A stretch of DNA of 64,000 nt from assembly GCF_000313755.1 (NCBI RefSeq), contig NZ_AMZB01000124.1, forward strand, positions 62,001 to 126,000, given 5' to 3'. This document shows positions 8,219 through 16,351 of the stretch, in pieces (position 1 is the stretch's first letter; each line of letters opens with the position of its first letter). The notes under the pieces were generated by a model. That model made no database searches. It was not told the origin of the DNA and was given only the letters and a program-made list of their open reading frames with translations. Source of the DNA: Pseudomonas nitroreducens TX1. GTDB taxonomy: Bacteria; Pseudomonadota; Gammaproteobacteria; Pseudomonadales; Pseudomonadaceae. The translations under genes and the position numbers were made by a program.

Positions 8219-9115
8219 TCAGACCTGAAACACCGGCACGCGGTGGCACCAGCGGTCCTTGTACTCGCGGTCGGCGCGGCCGAAGGAATAGCGCAGGGGC
8301 TTGCCCAGCGCCTCGGCTTCGGCCCAGGCCTCCTGCGTATTGACGAAGCTGAGCACGCTGCCGGGGCTGAAGTCGCGATTTTCCGGCGCCACGCCGCCAT
8401 TGATGTATTCGACGCTGATCCACTTCGGCGCCTCGACCCGGTAGAGAATCTGGATCGCCACCGGCTCGTCGTCCAGGCGCACCAGCGAGCCGCGCATGAA
8501 TTCGCGCATCAGGCCGAATACTTCGGCCAGCCGCGCCTTGCCGGGCACCTCGAATTCCCAGCGGCGCTGGAACAGGTCGGCATAGATGCTCGCCTGCTCC
8601 TCCGGGCTCAACTCGCTCATGGGTTGCAGCACGCCGCCCGCCTCTTCCAGCAGGCGCTGTTCGCGGCGCTGGTTGTAGCGAAATTTCTTCGAGAAGTCGG
8701 CCGGGGCGCGGTTCATCGCCAGTTGCTCGGGCTGCGCGCGGGCATCGCTGACCTGTTCGCGATTGAGTTCGGAGAGGTAGCGCACCTGATGGCGCAGTTC
8801 GATGCGCGTGCCTTCGGCAATCGGCAGGATGATCTCCGCGTTGCCCAGGTCGAACAGGGCCTTCTTGCCCTCGCGCTTGAGCACGTCCTTGGACAAGGCC
8901 AGGTTGCGTCCCCAGGTCGGCACAGCGGCGCGCAGTTCATCGCCCTCGAACCAACCCAGGTAGCGCACCGGAATGCCGGCCAGATGGGCGAGGCGCTCGA
9001 CCACCTCCGGGTGGGTGGCGACGCTGCCGCCGAAGCGCTGCCAGGCGGCCGCATAGTCAGTTGCCGTGATGGGCGTCCAGCCGCGTTCGCGGAAGACTCG
9101 CAGACGGTTCAGCAT
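8219..9115 (-). CDS. Mig-14 family protein
   Basis: This 298-aa protein belongs to the Mig-14 family, which has an acyltransferase (GNAT/FemAB-like) type fold; Salmonella mig-14 contributes to resistance to antimicrobial peptides. Recognisable stretches include FSKKFRYNQRREQRLLEEAGG and a C-terminal YINGGVAPENRDFSPGSVL followed by SFGRADREYKDRW. No signal peptide or clear membrane helix is seen. The P. aeruginosa counterpart (PA5003 position) lies next to dnpA, and the pair is kept together here although moved. It starts 13 bases after the msbA stop, so it is likely cotranscribed with msbA. A role in modifying LPS or the envelope is inference from context and family. Confidence 0.8.
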   Translation of the reverse strand: MLNRLRVFRERGWTPITATDYAAAWQRFGGSVATHPEVVERLAHLAGIPVRYLGWFEGDELRAAVPTWGRNLALSKDVLKREGKKALFDLGNAEIILPIAEGTRIELRHQVRYLSELNREQVSDARAQPEQLAMNRAPADFSKKFRYNQRREQRLLEEAGGVLQPMSELSPEEQASIYADLFQRRWEFEVPGKARLAEVFGLMREFMRGSLVRLDDEPVAIQILYRVEAPKWISVEYINGGVAPENRDFSPGSVLSFVNTQEAWAEAEALGKPLRYSFGRADREYKDRWCHRVPVFQV

Positions 9116-9128
9116 GTCGGGTGCCGCG

Positions 9129-10958
9129 TCATACCGGCTGCTCGGCGGTCAGCTCGTTGCCATCGGCCGGATCATCGGCGAACTGGCGGGCATGCAGGCG
9201 TGCGTAGTAGCCATTCTGGGCAATCAGCTGGTCATGGGTGCCACGCTCGACGATGTGGCCCTGGTCCATCACCAGGATCAGGTCCGCCGCCTCGATGGTG
9301 CTCAGGCGGTGGGCGATGACCAGCGTGGTGCGACCTTGCATGACCTTCTCCAGCGCGGCCTGGATGTGCCGCTCGGACTCGGTGTCCAGTGCCGAAGTGG
9401 CCTCGTCGAGGATCAGCACCGGCGCGTCCTTGAGCAGCGCGCGGGCGATCGCCAGGCGCTGGCGCTGGCCGCCGGAAAGCATCACCCCGTTCTCGCCGAC
9501 TTCGGTGTCGAAGCCTTCGGGCAGGCGGTCGATGAACTCGCGGGCGAACGCGTCCTCGGCGGCCTTCTCCACCGCTTCGCGCGGTTTGCTGGCGAGGTCA
9601 CCATAGGCGATGTTGTTGAGCACGCTGTCGTTGAACAGATTGACCTGTTGGGTCACCAGCGCGATATGCCGGCGCAGGTTGCTCAGCGTGTAGTCTTCGA
9701 CGTCCGTACCGTCGAGCAGGATCTGCCCGTCGCTGTGGTCGTAGAAGCGCGGAATCAGGTTGGCCAGGGTCGACTTGCCGCTGCCGGAGCGGCCGACCAG
9801 CGCCACCATCTGGCCCGGTTCGACGCTGAAGTTCAGGTCGTTCAAAACCTTCTTCTCGGTGCCCGGGTAGGTGAAGCTGAGGTTCTTCACTTCCAGGCGA
9901 CCCTGTACGCGGTCACGCTCGACGGTGCCGTTGTCCACCTCGGGCTGCTCGTCGAGTTGCTCGAAGATGCTCTCCGCACCGGCCACGCCCTTCTGGATGG
10001 TCGAGCTGACTTCGGACAGCTGGCGGATCGGCTTGGGCAGCAGGCCGGCCATGGAGATATAGGCCACCAGGTCACCGACGGTGGCATCGCCGCGCAGCAG
10101 CAGCACGAGGTACAGCAGCACGGCCATGGCGCTGTAGATCACCAGCTGCAGCATCGGCGTGTAGATCGCCGAGGTCTTGTTCATGCGCAGGTTCTTGCTG
10201 GTGTTCTCATCGGTCACGTTCTGGAAGCGTTGGCGCTCATAAGGCTCGCCGCCAAAGCTGCGGACCACCCGATAGCCCTGGATGGTCTCGGAGGACACGT
10301 GTGTCACGTCGCCCATGGCCACCTGGATCTTCTTGCTCTGCTTGCGGAACTTGCGGCTGGCGCTGGTCACCATCAGGGCGATGACCGGCAGGATCGCCAG
10401 CATCACCAGGGTCAGTTTCCAGTTCATGTAGAGCAGCGAGAGGAACAGGAAGACCACGGTCATGCCTTCACGGATCACCACCTTGATGGCATCGGTAGCC
10501 GCGCCGGTGACCATGGTCACGTTGAAGGTGATGCGCGAGATCAGGTGCCCGGAGTTGTTGCTGTCGAAGTAGCGATTGGGCAGGGTCAGCAGATTGTTGA
10601 ACAGCGCGATGCGCAGGTCCTGCACCAGCCCCAGGGACACCTTGGCGATGTAGTAGTTGCCGAGGAAGGAACCGACGCCCTGCCAGACAGCGATCAGTAC
10701 CACCAGCAGCGGTACCGCATAGAGCAACGAGAGGTCGCGCAACCAGGCCCAAGGCGCATTGGGGAACAGCTTGGCATCCGGATGGGCCAGGCCATCGACG
10801 AAATACTTGAGGATGCCCGCCAGCATCGGCTGGGTCGCGGCGAAGATCAGGAAACCGACGATGCTGAGCAGGAACATCCCGATGTACGGGCGCACATAGG
10901 ACAGCAGTCGGAAGTAGATCTTCAGGCTCGAAGGTGCCTGGGGTTCTTTACCGGACAT
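9129..10958 (-). CDS. msbA: Lipid A / LPS core flippase, ABC transporter
   Basis: MsbA flips core-lipid A across the inner membrane using ATP. This 609-aa half-transporter has six membrane segments in its first about 320 residues and a nucleotide-binding domain after that. The domain contains Walker A GRSGSGKST, the Q-loop TQQVNLF, the signature LSGGQRQRLAIARALL, Walker B LILDEATSALD and the switch His in IAHRLST. Length and order are standard. It is divergent from a kinase-like gene, with a TATAAT box about 30 bases before its start. Downstream are the Mig-14 gene and, after the REP cluster, dnpA and hldE, all envelope genes on the same strand. Confidence 0.95.
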   Translation of the reverse strand: MSGKEPQAPSSLKIYFRLLSYVRPYIGMFLLSIVGFLIFAATQPMLAGILKYFVDGLAHPDAKLFPNAPWAWLRDLSLLYAVPLLVVLIAVWQGVGSFLGNYYIAKVSLGLVQDLRIALFNNLLTLPNRYFDSNNSGHLISRITFNVTMVTGAATDAIKVVIREGMTVVFLFLSLLYMNWKLTLVMLAILPVIALMVTSASRKFRKQSKKIQVAMGDVTHVSSETIQGYRVVRSFGGEPYERQRFQNVTDENTSKNLRMNKTSAIYTPMLQLVIYSAMAVLLYLVLLLRGDATVGDLVAYISMAGLLPKPIRQLSEVSSTIQKGVAGAESIFEQLDEQPEVDNGTVERDRVQGRLEVKNLSFTYPGTEKKVLNDLNFSVEPGQMVALVGRSGSGKSTLANLIPRFYDHSDGQILLDGTDVEDYTLSNLRRHIALVTQQVNLFNDSVLNNIAYGDLASKPREAVEKAAEDAFAREFIDRLPEGFDTEVGENGVMLSGGQRQRLAIARALLKDAPVLILDEATSALDTESERHIQAALEKVMQGRTTLVIAHRLSTIEAADLILVMDQGHIVERGTHDQLIAQNGYYARLHARQFADDPADGNELTAEQPV

Positions 10959-10987
10959 GTAGGAATCGCACGCTTAAAAGGTCGGCG

Positions 10988-10993
10988 ATTATA
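10988..10993 (-). promoter_or_regulatory. Probable -10 box for msbA
   Basis: A perfect TATAAT reads on the minus strand, 30 bases before the msbA start, in the only gap between msbA and the divergent kinase-like gene. I cannot find a convincing -35 hexamer 16-18 bases upstream, so the promoter may depend on an activator or be weak. On the plus strand TACTAT at 11026-11031 is a possible -10 for the kinase-like gene. Confidence 0.45.
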
Positions 10994-11058
10994 ACACAGC
11001 GCTCTCGTTTGCCCGGCGGCTGGGCTACTATAGCCGGCTATCGATTCAGGGACCCGCC

Positions 11059-11709
11059 ATGCAAGACCTCGCTCTCTCCGCCTACGAAGCGCTACGCGCC
11101 GGCGCCCAGGTGCTGGAAGCCGACAAGCATGGCGACAAGGTCCTGCGCCTGGCCGATGGCAACTTCCTGAAACTGTTCCGGCGCAAGCGGCTGATCTCCT
11201 CGGCGGCGCTGTATCCCTACGCGCAGCGCTTCGCCGACAACACCCAGACGCTACAGCATCTGAAAGTGCCGTGCCCGCAGATCATCGCGGTCTACCGTAT
11301 CCCGGAACTCGCCCGCGATGCGGTGCACTACCAGCCATTGCCCGGCGATACGCTGCGCCAGGTGATCGCCGCCGGCGAGGCGGACGCGAAGCTGGCAGCC
11401 CAGTTGGGCACACTGATCGCCGAATTGCATGATCAGGGCGTGTACTTCCGCTCGCTGCACCTGGGCAATGTGGTGAGGACGCCGGAAGGCTCCCTGGGCC
11501 TGATCGACCTCGCGGACATGAAGAAGCAGCGGCGCGCGCTTTCCCGCCAGCAGCGCAAGCGCAACTTCGCACACATGCTGCGCTATACCGGTGATCGTCA
11601 GTGGCTGCTCGCCGGTAACACCGACAGCCTGTCGCAGGCTTACCTGGCGCGCAGCCAGGTTCGCTGGCCGCTACCGGACCTCAAGCAGTTTCTCAGTTCG
11701 GCGCCCTGA
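11059..11709 (+). CDS. Small LPS-kinase-like (3-deoxy-D-manno-octulosonic acid kinase fold) protein lacking the catalytic HxD
   Basis: This 216-aa cytoplasmic protein has the reduced protein-kinase fold of the lipopolysaccharide kinase superfamily. The catalytic loop, normally HxDxxxxN, reads FRSLHLGNVV, so both His and Asp are replaced, while the metal-binding segment is kept as LIDLAD. The N-terminal GDKVLRLADGNFLKLFRRKR gives the glycine-poor nucleotide strand with a Lys candidate. It corresponds by position to PA4998 of P. aeruginosa. It may be a pseudokinase, or use another base, in core phosphorylation. Its 3' end overlaps the end of the convergent waaL by 17 bases. CAGGGA upstream serves as ribosome-binding site. 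Confidence 0.75.
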   Translation: MQDLALSAYEALRAGAQVLEADKHGDKVLRLADGNFLKLFRRKRLISSAALYPYAQRFADNTQTLQHLKVPCPQIIAVYRIPELARDAVHYQPLPGDTLRQVIAAGEADAKLAAQLGTLIAELHDQGVYFRSLHLGNVVRTPEGSLGLIDLADMKKQRRALSRQQRKRNFAHMLRYTGDRQWLLAGNTDSLSQAYLARSQVRWPLPDLKQFLSSAP

Positions 11710-12913
11710 CTGCCGGACGCACCGGCGGCCAGCGCTCAAGGGTCAGCCCGAGCAGGATCACCACCCACGGCATCAGCCACATGGCGCGCGTTCGCTCCCA
11801 AAGGCTGAACACGTCGAACTGCATGGCCACGCTGGAAAACACCCACAGCAACAACACCGAAAGCCCCAGGGCACGCGCACGGCAACGCCAGGCGCGGTAG
11901 CCGATCACCGCCCAGAGCGCCAGGAATGCCAGCATGGCCGGCACGCCGTATTGAATGGCGGTATGCGCCGGGAAGTTGTGAGCGCCATTTTCGTAAACGG
12001 AGCGGCCGCTGGTGACCGAATAATCGGCACCCAGCCCAACCCCGAGCCAGAAGTGCTGCTGGATCAGCGGCCAGGCACTGCGCAGTAGTTCGAAGCGCTC
12101 GGCATCGCCGCGCTCCATCAACCCTGGTTCGACGACGACCAGCGTCGCCCCGCCCACCAGCAGCAGCAATGGCAGCAACTTGGCGATCCGCCCCCGTACC
12201 AGGCTGAGGCTGAAGATAGCCGTGACCATCAGCGCCAGGAGTGCGCCGCGGCTGCCACACAACGCTACATAAGCCAGGGCCGCTGCCAGCAGCAGCACCC
12301 AGGGCAATTGGCCCCAGCCGCGACGCGGCAGCAGAGGCACGCACATCACCGAGACGAAGGCGATCGAATAGGCCGCCGCATTCGGGTTGTCCATGAAGCC
12401 ACCGAAGCCATTCAGGCGTTCGCCGTCATAGAGGGGGGCCATCACCAAAGCCGCAAGGCTGTATAAACCGATCACCAGTGCCAGGGACAGCAGTGTCATA
12501 TGCAGCCGGCGCTCATCAGCCCGCGCCCATAGCACCCAGCCCAGGACGAACAACATGAACAGCGAAACGCTCTTGAGGCTGCCAAGCGGCTTTCCCGACG
12601 TAGACCACAGCAGCGAGAGCACCGCCCAACCGAACAGCGCCAGCAGGAGCCACAGCTCCCGCTGCGCACGCAGCAAGTGGCCGAGTTCCTCGCGACGAGC
12701 GATGCACAGCCACAGGGACGGCAGGTAAGCGAACAGCGCGACCATCTGGAAATAGAACTTCATGGTCGGAGTGAGCATCACGCCAGCGATGCTCCACAGC
12801 ACACCAATGCCCAGCATTGCCTCGGCTATCCGTGTTCCCCGGCGCTGAGTCGCACCGGTTGGCGTCACTCTCGGACACCAGGCCCGCCAGGCTTGGGCAA
12901 TCACTTCTTTCAT
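11693..12913 (-). CDS. waaL: O-antigen ligase
   Basis: WaaL transfers undecaprenyl-linked O antigen to the core-lipid A acceptor on the periplasmic face of the inner membrane. The product, 406 aa from the ATG at 12913, is mostly hydrophobic with about 10-12 helices. It has the Wzy_C-type loop near the C-terminus with GVGLGADYS and ENGAHNFPAHTAIQYG, which holds the conserved His region of ligases. The ATG overlaps the stop of the upstream glycosyltransferase (ATGA), so a longer in-frame upstream start was rejected. It is the last gene of the long minus-strand core operon. The length agrees with P. aeruginosa WaaL (about 400 aa). Confidence 0.9.
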   Translation of the reverse strand: MKEVIAQAWRAWCPRVTPTGATQRRGTRIAEAMLGIGVLWSIAGVMLTPTMKFYFQMVALFAYLPSLWLCIARREELGHLLRAQRELWLLLALFGWAVLSLLWSTSGKPLGSLKSVSLFMLFVLGWVLWARADERRLHMTLLSLALVIGLYSLAALVMAPLYDGERLNGFGGFMDNPNAAAYSIAFVSVMCVPLLPRRGWGQLPWVLLLAAALAYVALCGSRGALLALMVTAIFSLSLVRGRIAKLLPLLLLVGGATLVVVEPGLMERGDAERFELLRSAWPLIQQHFWLGVGLGADYSVTSGRSVYENGAHNFPAHTAIQYGVPAMLAFLALWAVIGYRAWRCRARALGLSVLLLWVFSSVAMQFDVFSLWERTRAMWLMPWVVILLGLTLERWPPVRPAVRAPN

Positions 12914-13824
12914 CGGCAAACGTCTTGTTCCTGCCCGAACTTGAATAACAAATGACGAACCCGCCGCAAGGTGACGCGATTCCAGCGCCACGGCGGGAGT
13001 TGCAGCAGCAGCGACCAGGCGTACCCCTTGTCATTGACCACGGATTGCTTGAGCGCCTTGTTGAGGATGCAGGTCATGCCAGCGGAGTAGGCCGGGTGAT
13101 CCCGGTAGGGCGCGACCGCCATGCGATCATACTGGAGCTGGTTCTTGTAGGCCGTCCGCGACAGGTTGCCTGCATGGCGACGGTAGCCACTGACGACTTC
13201 CGGCAGGACTTCGACCCCGTAGCCCAGATGAGCGATTTTCAGGGTCATCTGGAAGTCCTGGATGCGAATCTGCGGATCGTAGCGCCCTGCCCGCTCCATG
13301 GCCTCGCGCCGGTACATGGCTACCGTCGCGCCGATGGCGATGGCCTGGCCCAACAACTCATCGAAGCTGTAGCGGCGCACGGCGCTGCCGGGGCCGCCTT
13401 TGATGTGCTTGCCATTGGCATCGATATAGACTGCACGCCCGCCGAGGCAACCGACCTGCGGATGCTCGCGCAGGTATCTGGCCTGCAGGCTCAGGCGCCC
13501 TGGCAGCATGATGTCGTCGGAGTCTGGCGTGGCTACCAACTCGCCCCGTGCATGGCTCAGGGCAGCATTGAGCGCGGCGCTGACGCCCTGGTTGGCCTGG
13601 CGGTAGAACTGGAAGCCATGCTGTTGCTGCAGCGCCTGGATCTTCTCGGCACTGCGGTCCTGGGAGCCGTCATCCACCACGATCAGTTCGAAGTTCGGAT
13701 AGTCCTGCCCCAGGATGCTCAGCAGCGTCTCTTCGATATAGCGTTCGCGGTTGTAGCAAGGCACCAGCACAGAAATCAGCGGGTAATCCACAGGCACCTC
13801 GGTGTCCGGCGAAGGAGTGGGCAC
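12910..13824 (-). CDS. wapR: GT2 family glycosyltransferase, WapR-like
   Basis: This 304-aa GT-A fold transferase has the starting motif ISVLVPCYNRERYIEETL, the nucleotide-sugar Asp in IVVDDGSQD, and the metal-binding DxD region in VATPDSDDIMLPGRL. There is no membrane anchor, so it acts at the cytoplasmic face. It lies between ssg and waaL exactly where P. aeruginosa has wapR, the alpha-1,3-rhamnosyltransferase that completes the core form capped with O antigen; the name is given on position and family, not on measured specificity. The start is a GTG at 13824, three bases after the ssg stop; a later GTG (before DYPLIS) is possible. Its stop overlaps waaL. Confidence 0.8.
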   Translation of the reverse strand: MPTPSPDTEVPVDYPLISVLVPCYNRERYIEETLLSILGQDYPNFELIVVDDGSQDRSAEKIQALQQQHGFQFYRQANQGVSAALNAALSHARGELVATPDSDDIMLPGRLSLQARYLREHPQVGCLGGRAVYIDANGKHIKGGPGSAVRRYSFDELLGQAIAIGATVAMYRREAMERAGRYDPQIRIQDFQMTLKIAHLGYGVEVLPEVVSGYRRHAGNLSRTAYKNQLQYDRMAVAPYRDHPAYSAGMTCILNKALKQSVVNDKGYAWSLLLQLPPWRWNRVTLRRVRHLLFKFGQEQDVCR

Positions 13825-13827
13825 AGA

Positions 13828-14784
13828 TCAGATCCCCAACGCCAGACGGCAACGTTCGAGCACTCCGGGCTGCGGCCGTTCGCGCAGCGGCTCGGCCATG
13901 GCCTGGACGATCCGTGCGCCAATCTGGCTGAAGCCGAAACCCTCAACCGCCAGCGCTCGTCCAGCCTCAGCGATACGGGCGGCGTGCTGCGGGTCGTTCC
14001 GCAGCCATTGCAGCTTGCTGCGCAACTGGGCAACGTCGCGGTAAAGCACCACGTTGTGCATATCCTGCAAGCCGAGCGCACGGTTCTCCGCCTCGCCCTG
14101 GTCATAGGCGAGCAAGACGCAACCGCAGGCCATCGCCTCGAAATTCTTGATCATGTACTCACCCATGCCGACATCCGCGCTGACGAAGAAGCGAATGCGG
14201 TTGAGGGTGTTCAGGTAGTCCTCGCCTGAATTGGTCTTGGTGACCAGCAGGTTTTCCACCTTGCCCAGCTCGTCCAGCAGCGCCTTGCGGCCACTGTAGG
14301 CAACGCTGCCGGTGCTGCCGACGAACGCCAGTTCGATATCGCGCTCGCGCCCCAGATCGTGGAGCAGGTCCTGGTCGTAGCCCTTGGGCACAAAGACCGC
14401 ATCGAAGCCTTCCTGGCGCAGCCGCTCGCTGACCATGAAGCCGGAGCTGATCACGCGCGCCCAGGGCAGGCGACGGTAGTGCGCACTGAACTTCCCGGTG
14501 TACTTGCAGGGGATGTAGTTCTGGTAGGCATCGTGTTCGAGGATGACAAGGTTGGGCACGCTGCGGATGAAGGCGGCCTGGCGCATCTCCTTCTTGAAAC
14601 GCAGGAAGAACAGGATGCGGTCGTATTTCGACACGTCCACCTGTTCACGGAAATAGCGGCGCAGGTTGGCCTGCTCGCCACTGCTCAGCCAGCGCAGATC
14701 GCACTCGCAATGTTCGGCGATGCCGTCATACAGGCGGTCGAGGATGGCGCGTTGTTCTTTCTGGACCAGGAACAGGACCTTCAT
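13828..14784 (-). CDS. ssg: Ssg-like cell-surface polysaccharide glycosyltransferase
   Basis: This 318-aa protein has a C-terminal GT-B half with GEYMIKNFEAMACGCVLLAY, the Glu-containing sugar-nucleotide site of GT4-like enzymes, and FVGSTGSVAYSGRK in the linker. The N-terminal half (MKVLFLVQKEQRAILDRLYDGI) forms the acceptor domain. Size and place match Ssg (PA5001) of P. aeruginosa and the surface-spreading gene of other pseudomonads, which affect LPS and motility. Donor and acceptor are unknown to me. Its ATG overlaps the stop of the DUF115 gene (ATGA), so it is translated with the ulosonic-acid cassette described below. Confidence 0.82.
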   Translation of the reverse strand: MKVLFLVQKEQRAILDRLYDGIAEHCECDLRWLSSGEQANLRRYFREQVDVSKYDRILFFLRFKKEMRQAAFIRSVPNLVILEHDAYQNYIPCKYTGKFSAHYRRLPWARVISSGFMVSERLRQEGFDAVFVPKGYDQDLLHDLGRERDIELAFVGSTGSVAYSGRKALLDELGKVENLLVTKTNSGEDYLNTLNRIRFFVSADVGMGEYMIKNFEAMACGCVLLAYDQGEAENRALGLQDMHNVVLYRDVAQLRSKLQWLRNDPQHAARIAEAGRALAVEGFGFSQIGARIVQAMAEPLRERPQPGVLERCRLALGI

Positions 14785-15683
14785 ACCGGCTTGCCCACCT
14801 CAGGACGCAATGGTTGCGACGTTGCCAAGGCCACCAGTTCATGGACCTGAGCAAGGTTGACCTTCGGGATCAACTCGCCGGGAAGGCGGCTCTCGCGGGA
14901 AAGATTGAACACCTGGAACCCGGAGTCGATAACCTGCCGGGCCAACAGGCTGAAATTTGGCAGGATGTGCCCGGCGAAATCATCGTCCAGGCGGCTTTTT
15001 ACCTGGACACCGGCAGGATCGTAAAACTGTCCGAGCGACGAATTCATATCTACGCCCACGAGGAACACCCTGTCGAAACCCAGGTAATACGCCAACTGAA
15101 TGGCGACATAGGCAATGGTACGAGCGGAGAAGTAACCCCGACCGAAGTTCCGGCTGAAACCCAAACGGTTGGCGGCCTGACTTAGCAAGGACCAGTTCAT
15201 GACGAAATCCGGGTCTTTCCGGGCCGACCAGGCGAACGCGCGGTCTGTGCGCTGGGGCACATCCGCCCAACGATTGACACGCTCCATCAGCAGAAGGTTC
15301 TCCGCCTGCAGCGCCTGCGGCTCCTTTGCGTACAACCGCTTCATGGCCTCCAGCCCCAGCGCCGCCCATTGCGACCGGTGAATGCCACTGGCAACGGCAG
15401 TGCTTTTCTTTTCGGCCACACCGGCATCGTCGCAAAGGTAGAAGAACGGACGCACGCCCTCCTGCTCGAAGCGGGCGATGGAGCCGTTCATCGCGATCAT
15501 CGGTACATGGGCGTAGTCCTTCAGGGGAAACTCAGCCACCGATGGCCCCGACGCGATGATGAAGACTGCCCCGCTGCGACTGTTGCGCAGCAGCTGCCAG
15601 GACGGTAGACGACGCGCCTGCCCGGAAGGCAGGTGCAAGGTACGCTCGCCGGAAGGTCCGGCCTCCAGAGTCACAACCGTCAT
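14781..15683 (-). CDS. DUF115 / MptE-like domain protein, possible ulosonic-acid transferase
   Basis: This 300-aa cytoplasmic protein has a DUF115-type domain: FIIASGPSVAEFPL at about 41-54, IAMNGS at 63-68, FYLCDD about 80-86 and, after an ARTIAYVAIQLAYYLGF helix, RVFLVGVDMNSS. Relatives include the Maf flagellin-glycosylation proteins and the MptE pterin kinase, and enterobacterial KdoIII transferase WaaZ may be related. In P. aeruginosa no such gene sits here. It is flanked and coupled by overlaps to the HAD phosphatase (ATGA) and to ssg (ATGA). A role as the transferase that uses the sugar made by its three upstream partners is inference from this context and from Maf proteins moving CMP-nonulosonic acids. 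Confidence 0.7.
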   Translation of the reverse strand: MTVVTLEAGPSGERTLHLPSGQARRLPSWQLLRNSRSGAVFIIASGPSVAEFPLKDYAHVPMIAMNGSIARFEQEGVRPFFYLCDDAGVAEKKSTAVASGIHRSQWAALGLEAMKRLYAKEPQALQAENLLLMERVNRWADVPQRTDRAFAWSARKDPDFVMNWSLLSQAANRLGFSRNFGRGYFSARTIAYVAIQLAYYLGFDRVFLVGVDMNSSLGQFYDPAGVQVKSRLDDDFAGHILPNFSLLARQVIDSGFQVFNLSRESRLPGELIPKVNLAQVHELVALATSQPLRPEVGKPV

Positions 15684-16351
15684 GGGGTTTCTTCTATCCT
15701 GAGCAACGCCTGGATATCACGGCGCACTGCGACGGACTTGTCGGCGAAGAAGGCGTTCGCGTCGTGGAATTCACTCCAGCCGTCAAGGAAGACGAAATCC
15801 AGTCCAGCCCCATGGGCGCACTGGTAATCGAAGCGGCTGTCTCCCAGGAACAGGGCGGGGCCGGCGATATTGCCGCTAGCCAGTTCGCGGGCAAGGATAC
15901 GGTCCTTCGGCGTCGGGCTACCGAAGATGCCGCCATCGAACAGGCGGTCCAGGCCGCGAGCGGAAAACACGTCGCGCAACTCGGCCTCATCACCGCCCGA
16001 AACGATCAGCCAACGGCTATCGGGCAACTGCGCTCGCAACGCCTGCAACCCCGGCGCCACGGCACAGTCCAGCAATCCTTGGCGAACGGCGGCAGCGTAT
16101 TGCTCGAGGAGACCGGGGAGCAATGCCTGAACGTCCTTCGCCCTCACGATGTCCTGCAGGAAATACTCGAACTTGCGATAGCGGGATATGCCGCCGTTGG
16201 CCTGGTGATAATCGACGAAGGCCTGCGCAGCGCTGTCCCCGAACGGCAGTGCAACTTCGTGGAAAGCCCGGGTCTTCACTGCGTTGGAGTCCAACACGAC
16301 GCCATCGCAATCGAACACCAGGCAGCGGTAGTCGGCGAGATTGCGCAGCAT
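15680..16351 (-). CDS. HAD-superfamily phosphatase of the sugar cassette
   Basis: This 223-aa cytoplasmic HAD hydrolase has all four motifs: DCDGVVLDS (D14 and D16), the Ser of LIVSGGDEAELRDVF, the Lys of PTPKDRIL, and LFLGDSRFDYQCA. A helical cap of the phosphoglycolate-phosphatase type lies between motifs I and II, so it is not a simple KdsC, which lacks a cap. It could remove the phosphate from a ulosonate-phosphate or from a sugar aldehyde precursor. Its ATG at 16351 sits inside the TGATG overlap with the cytidylyltransferase; a GTG three bases earlier is less likely. Specificity is unknown. Confidence 0.82.
   Translation of the reverse strand: MLRNLADYRCLVFDCDGVVLDSNAVKTRAFHEVALPFGDSAAQAFVDYHQANGGISRYRKFEYFLQDIVRAKDVQALLPGLLEQYAAAVRQGLLDCAVAPGLQALRAQLPDSRWLIVSGGDEAELRDVFSARGLDRLFDGGIFGSPTPKDRILARELASGNIAGPALFLGDSRFDYQCAHGAGLDFVFLDGWSEFHDANAFFADKSVAVRRDIQALLRIEETP

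Noticed and set aside
10988-11031. A full divergent promoter pair between msbA and the kinase-like gene
   Set aside because: Only -10 boxes are convincing; no -35 hexamer at proper spacing was found on either strand.
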